A stretch of 64,000 nucleotides of DNA from Nepenthes gracilis (taxonomy: Eukaryota; Streptophyta; Magnoliopsida; Caryophyllales; Nepenthaceae): the NCBI GenBank assembly GCA_033239525.1, contig BSYO01000003.1, forward strand, positions 8,674,001 through 8,738,000. The letters are read 5' to 3'. Within the stretch, counting starts at the first letter, position 1. Every line of letters begins with the position of its first letter. The notes under the pieces are model-generated. The model ran no database searches and was not told the DNA's origin. It saw nothing but the letters and a program-made list of their open reading frames with translations. This document shows, piece after piece, positions 23,854 through 35,100 of this stretch. The translations under genes were made by a program, and so were the position numbers.

Positions 23854-25984
23854 TGTCACAAACTCGAACCAAGTAGATCAATTTAAATAATAAATTATAA
23901 TTCATAAGTTGTAAAATCCTAAATAATTTTAAACAAATAATTCAAAGTCTCAAAATCCGAGCATGACAAAACAATAAATAAGACCCGACACCAATCAAAA
24001 ATTTACACAGGACCTCATCGGATAACCGTCCGGATAAAATAAATACAACATACTCAACAATCATCGTAAGGGAGATAATAAATTAACCAAAATCATGAAT
24101 CAGATATAATAAAATATCCTAACTGATTCTAAAATATAACTATGAGTTTATATCCGATCAATTTTCATAATATAATCATATCAATTTTTAATTTTATACC
24201 ATAACAAACTAAAACTCCCCAAATCGAAGAAATGACTGACGGATCACGTCCCAATTCTTACAGTGTATCCGAACCTTTTACTCTGAATAGTTAAAATAGA
24301 AAACATGAGCTAAGTGCTCAATAAGTATCATATTTAGACAAAATGAATTCAATGAATTAGAGAAAATATTAAATGGATAAAAATCCAATCAAATTACAAA
24401 ATAAATTGAAATCGCCGATAAGACAAATCCAACAGAAATCAAAGATCCAAATTCAAAATCCAATAGTAGTATCGTATTCAAATTAAATATCCAAATCTAA
24501 ACAAATGTCCAAATTTCAAAAATAGTTCTTATCGAAACGTGTGTATATATATATATATATAACCAAAATAGATGTGATTTGGACCAATTTTAAAGTTGAT
24601 GTTAATCCGAATCCAAATCCAAAATCCAAATCCAAGTCCAAATCCAATATCCAATTAGCTTATAATTTGTGGTAGAATCCGATAGTCGGATAATCTAAAA
24701 ACGTGTGTAGAAATCGAAGCAGCATCACAATAAATATTTCAAATGGTCGGATCAAAATATATAGTCAAAATCATTTGTACGAAACATACCAAGGCCCAAC
24801 TTTGGGCAAAATCGGCAAAACTCAAATCCAAGTCTAAAAATCCATATCCAAATCAAAATCAAATACCAATCAATACAAAAATATAAATTATGTACCAAAT
24901 TTGGGTTCTGATTATTTAAAGATTAATTTGAGGAAGAGTTATACATAATCCCAATAACCTTAAGCCAAAATCTATTACTCTGTACCCATAGATAAAGTTG
25001 TTCACTATATTTTGTCACCCATGACTTTGGGTGCATTCATCAAACTTGTCAAATATATTAGAACGTCCGAATATATTTTAAGGTCAAATTAAATTATCAA
25101 AATGAAAATGGTCACTACTCCAAATCTTTCCTGTCGGCGAAAAGAGATTTTTAAATAACAAATATCTTCCTGTCGGAATTTGGCCAGAAAATCTAATATT
25201 CAAATCTAAATGTAGTGACCACAATCCAACACATGCATGTGAAAATACACGGCTTATACAAGTTTCATACACATTTTCGTTATACATATTAATATAAATA
25301 TACATAGTGTCGAATAAATTTTTTAGATTTTTAAAAAAATAGTAAATTTTTAAAATCATAAAACTTATATCCAAAAATATCCAAATTAGCTAATGAACTA
25401 CACATGCATGTTCAGATTAAATGGATCGGGCAAATAAAATTACATGCGTATTACTAAAAATTCTAAATAGTATACAAAATTAATCAAAAATTAAATCAAA
25501 CCAAAGAGAAAATTATAGATACTTGCATTAACATCATACTTTATAAATTTGAAGAAAAAAATATCCCGAAGGGCCTAAATCGATACTTTCTCTCTCCTAT
25601 CATGTGTACCTGTGCCTCTGCTCGTGTTCTCCTCCTCTCTCCACGTGGCTTCTGCCGCACGCTACTGCTGCTGCCGCCTGCATGGCTGTCGCAGACCTTC
25701 TTGATGCCACCACGCCGGTGCCGGCGCCGGCGCTGCAGCTCCACCGCCGGACTTCCTAGATGCTGTCTTCTCTCTCTTACTCGCGACCCTCACCATGCGC
25801 GCCGTCACCGACCCACCAGCGCACGACTTCTTCCGAGTGCCGCCACCATCGATAACCCAGCCCTTCTCTGGCGACTTTGCCGTGAACAGCGGCTTGAAAA
25901 CCCTCTCCTTTCTCGAGCTTCTCTCTCCCCGATCCACGTCTTCACTGTTCTTATCCCCTACTTTTCTCTTTTTTTTTTGTTTTC

Positions 25985-26023
<39 letters not shown>

Positions 26024-26267
26024 TTTTTATATTATTATAATTATTGTTATTATTATTATATATATATATATATTTTTTTATTTTTTATTATTTTAAAATT
26101 CAAATTAATATTCAGACAACTCAAGCATACCCAAGACGTTCAGTCCACCTGATCCAAATATCCTTCTAAATTTTACAATATTAAATTAATTTTATTTTGT
26201 CTAATTTATCTAAAATTATAGTTAATATTTAATTAATCAATAAAAATAAAAATTTAGGGATATTACA
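23854..26267 (-). mobile_element. 5' LTR of the chromovirus (2414 bp)
   Basis: It runs from TGTCACAAACTCG to ...GGGATATTACA. Compared with the left LTR it has an extra block of about 750 bp at roughly 24437-25187, bounded on each side by CAGAAA. The block contains runs of AATCCAAATC-type repeats and an (AT)n tract near 24543. The ORFs in its GC-rich end (25602-26040) are paralogous to those of the other LTR and are not genes. Confidence 0.85.
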
Positions 26268-26546
26268 TCCCCATGGGACGCATCACTTTTCTTTTCTTTT
26301 TCTCCCGAACTCAAAGCCGAGAGCCACATCACTCTCTCCCACACCAAGCCACTGTTGCAATGGGAGGAGAAAGGGTGCGTATTTTACATAAGAAAGCTTT
26401 CGGAAACCTTTCAACTTATGTTTAGAAAGTCTCTCCTCATAAGATCCTTTGGATGGAAGTCTTATGCACGTATCACTCACAAACACTCTATCTCTCTCTC
26501 TCTCTGTAAAAAAAAAAGGGAGTGTAATTTCTGTTGTTTTCTAGGC
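26268..26546. other. Short flank between the chromovirus and the NIGT1/HHO relic
   Basis: It contains the continuation of the TRIM-like block at its left end and what may be the former 5' leader of the transcription factor gene (CT-rich, with a CTCTCTCTCTCT run near 26490). Its right half belongs to the first unit of the tandem duplication 26440-27060. Confidence 0.4.
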
Positions 26547-27060
26547 GTGGCAGATTACAGAGAGAATACGCAAAAATGTCAGGAATATATATCAGCTTTA
26601 GAGGAAGAGCTGCGAAAGATTCTCGTGTTTAAGCGTGAGCTACTCTTTTATAGAACTTGTTTCAAAGGTGCGATTCTGAACCCCATTTTCTTCCTGACAT
26701 CTTTTTTTTTTATTAATGGTGAAATGGGACTTTTTTCCCATGGCCTTATGCACACATCACTCACACAAACACAGAGCTCTCGAGAATATTTCTCTGGGAA
26801 AAAAGGAGGGGCGGGGGTGTAATTTCTAAAACCTTTTCGAATCAAGGAAAACGCGTGGCGGATTACAGAGAGAATATGCAAAAATGTCAGGAATATATAT
26901 CAGCTTAAGAGGAAGAGCCGCGAAAGATTCTCGTGTTTCAGCGTGAGCTTCCTCTTTGTTTAGAACTCGTTACTCACAGGTGCGGTGCGTGAACCCCATT
27001 TCATTTTCTTCCTGTCTATTTTTTCCTTTTTTGTGTGTATTAATGGTGAAATGGGTATTT
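26440..27060 (+). repeat. Tandem duplication of exon 1 of the NIGT1/HHO relic
   Basis: Two units with a period of about 308 bp each contain the leader (CATCACTCACA..ACACTC), the first exon and the start of intron 1 (TTAATGGTGAAATGGG). The second unit has a stop in place of Leu (ISA*EEE) but keeps RELPLCLELVT, which is worn in the first. Both share the lost start codon, so that mutation probably came first. Confidence 0.75.
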
Positions 27061-28682
27061 TTTGGCAGCTCTGAAGGCATGTAAGCAGCCATTGCCTGGG
27101 ACAACGGACACGGGGGAGTGTTTGAATGGGTAATCCGAGTGTTCAGAGCAAACAACTAGCGATGGGCTAATTTTAGAAGAATTTATTCCTATTAAGAGGA
27201 GTTATTCAACAGATGAGGATGATGAGCTCGAATCACACGAACCCAAAGCCCAAAACAATGATAAATCTGGGAAGGAATCATATTGGCCTAGATCTGTTCA
27301 GCTATGGAACCAAACCCAGATCCACCCTCTAAAGAGGTCGACTCCGATACCAAAATAAATACAATACAATGGCGTTTTGTCAATTTTAGATTACTGGATG
27401 CAATGGGTTCCGGTTATTTTGATTGAATTCGGATGAATTTTGGGGTGTAGGATATTCAGTCGAAGGTGGTGTCAGTAGTGGAGGTTAAGAAAAATGGAAG
27501 TGCATTTCATCCCTTCCAGAAAGAAAATAACAGCAGCTGCAGTGCCTGTAGCCTCCGCGTGTTCCACCGCGGAGACGGCAGTTGCTGGAAGATGTGACAA
27601 TGGTGGCAGCAAGAAGGATAAGGAGGACGAGCAGCCTCAGAGGAAGGCCAGCGGGTGTGTTAGGATATGGGTCACATCCGTATGGGTGCATATCCGATTG
27701 ATAAGGCGATTGGAGGTATGATCAAACACTCACATTAGTATAATATTGAGATAGAATATTGTGGTGTTCATGTGTGACAAAGTGGCTGATGGCAACCAGG
27801 GCTGAAGGGTGCTTAGTCGGACTACTGGACTGAAGGGCAACCATGACAGAGCCAATGACGAAGGCCAATCAGCTGGACTGGTGAGACGAAGACGACTAAC
27901 TGAACTGTTTAATCCAAGAGGTGACCGAAGTATTGAAATCCGAAGGAAGACTGGATTGTTTGAAGGATGACCGGCTGCCGGATATCTTTAGGATTTTTGA
28001 AAAGCACACTAAAACTCTCTTTAGGGTTTATAAAAGGGGAGTGCATCTAAGATAAACTTTAGCCAATCACTTTGTAAAATTAGAAAAACCAGTGAATGCC
28101 GTTAGTGAGAGAAAGTAAAAAAAGAGCGAAAAATAGAAGAAGGTTTTCTTGCTCTTATGTTGGAATTTTCTACTGCTACTCAAGTCTATTGATAAAAGAC
28201 GTTAGGTTCTTGTATTCGAATTTATGTAATCAAATTTTATATAGTGAAGATTTATGGACTTACAGTATTGTAATTTTTTTTTCTTATTAAGAAGGGTTTC
28301 ACATAAAATCTTATATCTTGTTTTATTTGTGCTTGTCTTCCCGTGTCCAGTGTTTTGTCGTTGTTGTCATTCATCTTTCCTTATCAATTCAATCCCAGTT
28401 GATGGCATTTACTCCCAACACGGTGCTGGTCGCCGGAGTCGCATGAGCGGTTCTTAAATGCTCTGCAACAGCTGGATGGATCCCATGGTTAATGTAATTA
28501 CGTTAACGGCGGTGAATTGCTTGAAATTGAAGTGAAATTAATCAGGGATCGATGAATTTAGACCACTGAAAATTTGAAGTTTGTTTTGTCGATTTGAGTT
28601 CCAGTGGCAACGCCAAAACAAATTAGGGAACGTAGGAAGGTAGAAGGGCTTTACCTATGAGGAAGTTAGAAGTCATTTGCAG
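26547..28682 (+). pseudogene. NIGT1/HHO-type GARP (G2-like MYB) transcription factor pseudogene
   Basis: Intact NIGT1/HHO proteins are nuclear repressors in nitrate and phosphate signalling. Recognisable parts: exon 1 in two tandem copies (26547 and 26855; ADYREN.QKCQEYISALEEE, then RELPLCLELVT in the second). Exon 2 starts at about 27069 (ACKQPLPGTT, SECSEQTTSDG, LEEFIPIKRSYSTDEDDE, WPRSVQLWNQ). Further on are VEVKKNGSAFHPFQKE (27483) and the start of the DNA-binding domain CWSPESHERFLNALQQLDGSH (28421-28487). The next exon, 28615-28682, has ATPKQIRE and EEVRSHLQ. Both exon 1 copies have GTG where the start ATG should be. TAG and frame changes follow, and the last exons are absent. A solo LTR splits the gene at 27658-28420. 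Confidence 0.85.
27658..28420 (+). mobile_element. Copia-type solo LTR inside the NIGT1/HHO relic
   Basis: The 763 bp unit begins TGTTAGGATAT and ends CTCCCAACA. The flanks are GGGTG (27653-27657) and CGGTG (28421-28425), a 4/5 target duplication. Taking out the LTR and one flank copy puts the two coding parts back in frame (QRKASG followed by CWSPE), strong evidence for an insertion into the former exon. A TATA-like TTATAAAAG lies at about 28030. Confidence 0.85.
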
Positions 28683-29118
28683 GTTTTTATATTCTGAATT
28701 TTTTATTTCACACTATATCGTAGTTTCTGCAAAAACAAATCTATAAAATACAATTTATTTCAAAATTATAAAAATAGTACTAAATATCATTCTTAAAGGT
28801 TTTCCAACGTATTAAAATTTTACCAGACCCTAAGACTTGAAAAAATTAGCAAAAATTAAGAATAAAATAAAAAGAAATCTAAATTTTTTGAAGTTCTATA
28901 TGCTATAACATTATGCAATATTACATGCATAATAACATTGCATAATACTGAAAATTTTAAAACCCTTAGATTTTTCTTCACCCTCCTGAACAATAACAAT
29001 AAGACTATCATAACCATTTCAGCTGTGTTGATAGATCTACAACGTTCAAAGAGAGAGAGAATGCGTATGGGAATTGTAGTCGAAGTTCAATGTGGAAGAA
29101 TCGGAAAGAAGTTCGCCT
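28683..29118. other. Spacer between the NIGT1/HHO relic and the 3' end of hydrolase copy B
   Basis: AT-rich; it contains the beginning of what would have been the next intron of the transcription factor gene and the 3' flank of hydrolase copy B. The last exon of the HHO gene was looked for here and not found. Confidence 0.4.
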
Positions 29119-32100
29119 CTATAGAGATGTGGAAGGTGCAGCAATCTCCAAAGGGACACCAACGATGGGCTCCACTACTTGCGCATCTGGTAGTTCATTC
29201 GATATCATTTCCTGCATCAACTTTCCATTTTTAGAATGTACCCAGTGTTAGAAATATATTATATTATATATATGAATTATTGAATTGACATATTCATAAA
29301 ACAATTATAAAATTAATCAAATAAATCGAACGATTAGTTGGTTTATTTATAATAAAAAAATTTTCTCCCAAAAGTCAAAGTTACGATAATGTCCGTTTAA
29401 AACGTATCGAGGACACCGCAATAGCCGGGATAACACCCAAGTACGAGGACCGAAGAAGAGGCCCGAGAAAGGAGTTCCATCAAGTTATTTTTCCGAGGAC
29501 CCTCCACGAAGAAACAAAGACCCTCCGAGAGCCTCCCCAAAGTCCTCGAATCACAGAGAAACAAGGCATGCCACACAAGGACAGGGGACTAATATATATA
29601 AGCAACTTTCAATTTTCAAGATATAGACGCCACCTCCACAGAGAGACGCTTAGTCAAACCAAATTCTGACGGATATTGTACCTACACACGCCACCACATG
29701 GGATGTGACCAATTTAACGGTTGATGTGTCTTTATATCTATTACCCAACGAGACCCCTTTCCAAAGGGTCCTCTTTCCGTCCTCTTCCGTCTTCTTTCTA
29801 GCCTCTTTCCGGCTCATCCCAAAAGAGAGGAAAAGACTTCAACTCTCTCCTGCCTCCCTTCCTCTCTTCTCGACAAGAAGGAACCAAAGAGCGACGAAGC
29901 TTCCCAACGAGAACTTTTTAAGGAGAGAAATATTGAAGGAATTTCTCCACTCAACAAACAAGGACGTCTTTGGTTTTTCCTCCTCATTTAAGGGGAAGCT
30001 TTCCGCGTAAAACCCGATTTTCATCCCTCCTTTTCCACATCCTACACCACAAACATTTCGAGATCCGAACGCAAATTATAATAAAAGAAAAGAGTTTAAG
30101 AAATCATATTATTTTTCAATAGATATGTCGATTTTTAAGATATACTCATTCAAATAATAGATATCACTTCTTAATGACATGTCTATTCAGCGACGATCTT
30201 TGGGCGAAATGGAGGAGTATTTTAGAAAGGACATCTTTGACCATCATTTGGGACACACAATATTTGTATAATATTTCTACAAATTCTAAGGAAAAGAGAT
30301 TTAAATCATTTCCTAATTCTTCGAGACAAGAACTATTATGGTTGTGCAGAAAAGTTTAACGTTAATAGATTTAGGTACGTAAATTTATTTTTATACTTGA
30401 TTAATTAGTAAAAAATTATGATAATGAAGATCTTATGGATTAAAATTTTATCTCACTAATGTTTCTTACACCCAGCACATAAATTTGTTGGAAAATCTGT
30501 GCTAATTATAATGTATGGAGGCTCAAGTAATTCACAATGGTGAATGATTCAAGGGACGGCTCACTCTACTATGAATATGGCTTCAGATTCTACACCAAAT
30601 CTATAGGGAATTCATCAATGGTGATAGAAGAAACCGACCTTGAATGATTCTATGGTTCCTTTTGCCTGAATAAATCTTGCGAGAAAACCTCTGCTATCAA
30701 GATCTCCGTTATTCATTGGAACAATGAACCTATGAAAAAAGTTATCAGAAACAATGAGAAGAAAGAAGAAGAGAGCAGCATACTTTTCAATGCAAGTTAT
30801 ACTTGGACGGGAATATTGAAGTAAAGATCATACTTGGCACGCAGCAATTTTGCAAGCTTAACTGCATCTTCTTGTCCAAAAACCAGAGTAAATTTTGACA
30901 CAAGCTGCTTTATGATGGGCGTAACTATGATATCTGCTTGCTCCTCCATCAGGAACTCCCTGTTGTAGATGCAGTGAGGTTCATAGTAAAGGGTTATCTG
31001 ACCTTTAGGAGAAGTGACGAGATACCTAGCACAAAATTTCACAGAACAGGTGAAATAATGAAGTTAGAGATTCTGAGATGAGGTTCAATATAGGAAAATT
31101 TAAAAGTTTTTACCCATTCTCAGGACACTGCCAAGGTGGTCCGACAATTGATCCTGGAGTAGCACGGACTCTGACAGTTGAACCATCTCTTCCTTTGATT
31201 TCAGTGATTTGACCAGGTTCCAAATACGAGACCTGAGTTGGTTGTCAAAACGACATTGTAAATGTGATTCAACATATGAATGTGTCCTATACAGCATGCT
31301 GAAAGACAGCTGAGTCTCTCCCAGCTACCTCATTAGACAAGGGCATATCATCGGCTTTATCTCACCAGCCTTTTGTGGTTTAAAGCTTTTCAGAAAGCTA
31401 TAATAACCTTTGAACTTGATTAGCTATAAGAATGAAACGGATGGCAAATCTGTAGAGTTCAGTAAGAGTTGCTGGCTCTTTCCCAAGACGGTTCAGTTTA
31501 TGCTAGCCTGGTAAAGAATCTCTTCCCCTTTTAGGTCCTGTCCTATACTATACAAATATGTAAATGATATGGAGCTAACATCGCAGCATAACACACTAAC
31601 CGTGTGCGTCCTCGCTTGACATGTGCCTATACAATGCATGTGTGTTGGGGGCGTGGATTTCCTCTTGGCTACATATTTTTTACCTAATTTTTTACCATCT
31701 CTATAAATATTTTCCTTTCACAATTTAAAGACACACAAAAATACAAGGCAAAAACGGTTACACTTCAAAAGTCTTCTTGAAAACATCTGAATAGCCACTT
31801 TCGAAAAAACCATTCTTTTAATTTTGAGATTTAGCGTCAAGATTTCTCTCATTCCACATTTTTCTATTATTCTCCATTTTTGTGTACGCCTATTTTAGCC
31901 TGTGAGCTTTTGTCGAGGCATTGATGGCATGAAAATTGGGATCTAGTGGCGTGCAGTGATTCTAGACTCGTGAAGCAAGATCAATAAGAAGACAGGAAGA
32001 TATCTAATTCTACTACTGAAAGCAAATTTAAAGAGTTCCTTGGTCGGGGTCATAAATCAAAAATAAGTCGGCTAAAGTTTAATTAAGTTAAATTGACTTT

Positions 32101-35100
32101 CTTAGTTTCACTAGCTGTAAAAATCCATAGAATTTCACTCAGTAACTGTAATGATCGAGATTTCCTTTCGTCTCAAAAAATCTCGTCTTGTTTATTCATT
32201 ATTTATATCTATAAATTAGTCACTATGTACCATTCATATTTGTTTGATTTACATTTAGATTCGAGTATATTTTATATATATTATATATTCTTGTGTATTT
32301 TATTTTCACAATTTTAAAAGTTGGTCAAAATGTGTTGAGATCAGGGGCCTCTCAGTTTTTTTCAATAATCACTCAGATTCATCATGTGTGTATCGCTAAT
32401 ACCTTGCCCAATTCTGCCAACATGTGAAAGGAAACTGAAAGGGCTGCAAATGACTTACGCAGTTGAAAAGGGGATCCAGCATTGCCTTGGCATTAGGAGT
32501 CGATATCACTCTCCAGTTCGGGAACTCAGCCGAGAGTGGCTTTAAGGTCTTCAAGTGGCAGTGATCATCGAGTCTATTCGTAATGAGTAAGCAATCAACT
32601 TCAGGAAGATCGCTAAGCTTTGAACAATTCCACACCACAGAAAACAAACTGGATTTAGGAATTCGAATGAGACCCCAAAAAATTGACTGTATGGATCTAT
32701 TGGATACAGATTAGAGAATAATTTGTAATCAAACTGTATATTATGATTTGATTTTTATCAAATCATTATTTGAGATAAACTGTCCAAACTGTTAAAGTGT
32801 AAATTGGTTATCTAAAAATGACTTGAACTCCCGAAAAATCTTTCTAAATTAGGGTATTAATTCATCCATGTTTATTATTATTTAAGTCTATAAGGGAGAT
32901 ACTTGTATCTCCAACCTATTTCTAAAATATTAAATAGATGATAAGCAATAATACCATATATATAATCAAAATAATAATTGTAATTTTAATATAACAATAA
33001 TACTATTTCAAACATGTTTCAGCATAACATGACAAACTTTTAAAATATAAATAATGAAGAAATCCAAAACAATATTATAAGCGATGAAAATAAATCAACA
33101 ATCAAAAGTTACCCCAATGTCAAATTTAGACGTCATCTGTTGTACTACAATGAGAAATATATATATATATAATTAATCAAAAAAATTATATTAAAATAAA
33201 TAAAATATAACATTTAGGAAGTTAAATATTACTCAACGTAGTTTTTTTTAAATTATAGAAGTTCCGTCAATTTTCTGACCTCTTATTTTTTAATTATGGT
33301 GTGCAGAATCCAAACCATAGAGGACGGAGAGCGGATCATCTTCGGTTCGACCTGAAGATCAAATAGAACCCTAATTCATCAGCAACCCGAATCTAGGACG
33401 CATTATTGATGCCGTCTGTAAGAAAGCGAACAAAAAGCCTAACCACCATCGATATAGAAGTAAATATGGTCAATACCAAAGTCCATACTAGTGCTACGGC
33501 CAAGGACATTGTCCCCGTGGTGACGACCCCTCTGTGGGTAGTCATGTGGAGGAGCGACTGGCACTCTTTATGCTGGCACTTGCTGATCGGGTGGATAATA
33601 TATTCCAAATGCTCTAAAACCTTTGCGCACGTTGGCATAAGCTCGGGGCTCCTTTTTCACTACCCACACTTCAGCATCAAAATGAAAAAGCTTGAGGAAG
33701 AAGCGACCGGTCGAAAGGCAGGATGCTTGGACAACCTCGTAGCCCGAGCAGCAACTTGAACGATGGGGTCCGGTTTTGTTTGGAAGACCGACTTGGTTGC
33801 AAGACACTAGACGAGAGCCCAAAGCGGCAAAATTATCGTTACTCATGTGATGAGTAGAGGCCCCTGGCCCGAGTCAGAATTGAGGACCTATCTTAATGCA
33901 AAAAGGTTGCATCTCCCCTTGAGTCGAGGAACAAGTGGAAAAGATATGACAACATGTGTTCAAGGGAGACGCTAATGGACGCTCCATAGATCTAAGGTGA
34001 TTACCAATCACACTAGAAATCTGGATGCACCCGCTCCCTCAGAAGTTTAAAATGCTAGCCCTAGAACTCTAAGACGGAAACACCGATCCAATGGACCACT
34101 TAGATCACTTTCGTACCCTGCTGAGCTCCAAGGCCTGGGCGAGGCTACTATGTGCTTGTGCTTTCAACTGACTCTTAAGGGGGACGCTCGAATTTTCTTA
34201 TATCGCCTACAACCAAATTCAATCCGGACGTTCCAAGAGCTCACCGATAAATTCCTAACTTGGTTCACCTCCAATCGAATGGAGAAAGGGAAACCTTGGC
34301 ACCTCACCTATATCAAGAAGGGGCCAAAAGAAAGTCTGAGAAACTTCCTGCTTAGTTCACTACCGAGGTCCACCGGATATCCCGGCTAACTGACAAGGTG
34401 AAGTTGAGTGCCTTTACATTAACTTTAGAGTGGGCAAAGTTTTTCAAACATCTAACCTACAAGGACTCCCATAGATTCCATAAAATCGAAACCATCGCCC
34501 GCATTTACATGGCAAACGAAAAGGCCAACGAAGCTAAGTGCCCAGGGCACGGGAACCTCCATCGGGGGCCTCCAAATGGAAGAAAGAGAAATGGAGACCA
34601 CTTCAACTCCCAGGATCCGAGGAAGTAGCCCTGGGTGGAGCCAAGGGCCTAAAGGGAGTTTAAGCCCTTAAACCCGACTCCTATGAATGACTCCTAGATC
34701 AACATACACATGCAGATCAGGGAGAAAAAAATCTTGAAGTGGTTGAAGTTAGTTAAGAACCGGAGGGAGAAGATCAGATGAAGTACTATCACTATCATCG
34801 ATCTTGGTCACATTATAGAGGCCTGTCAGACTCTACAAAAAGAAATTGAAGAGCTCATACGAATGGGACACCAAACCAAATTCTTACAAAATTCGGAGCA
34901 AGGGCCCGTTGGAGTGGCCAAAGAAAGGATGGAGCAGCAGCAGTCGATAAATCGGGTCGCGATCGGAGTGGTCAAAATAGTTGCAACCCGGCCAGACTGC
35001 CTCTCAGACTAATTCAGGATAGCCTTGAAGAAACCAAGGGTAGAAGCCACAGATGATATCATTAGTTTTAGTAAGGAAGATAAGTCGCATGTAATGATTC

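Larger units (their letters stand above)
18814..26267 (-). mobile_element. Ty3/gypsy chromovirus-type LTR retrotransposon, decayed
   Basis: Two related LTRs (18814-20465 and 23854-26267) enclose 3388 bp. Outside them lie TCCCA (18809-18813) and TCCCC (26268-26272), a 4/5 target duplication. The element reads on the minus strand: next to the left LTR the minus strand has a purine tract (GAGGATGGGAGAATG) running into TGTAATA, the usual polypurine tract and LTR start of Tekay/Del-type chromoviruses. The expected tRNA primer site beside the right LTR is badly worn. Only a decayed protease-RT stretch is recognisable (21960-22480). The remaining interior, 20466-21959 and 22481-23853, shows no readable gag, RNase H, integrase or chromodomain. 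Confidence 0.85.

Noticed and set aside
25602..26040. ORFs of up to 138 codons at the end of the right chromovirus LTR
   Set aside because: Paralogous to the previous case, ending in a microsatellite-encoded Tyr-Ile run; no conserved protein.
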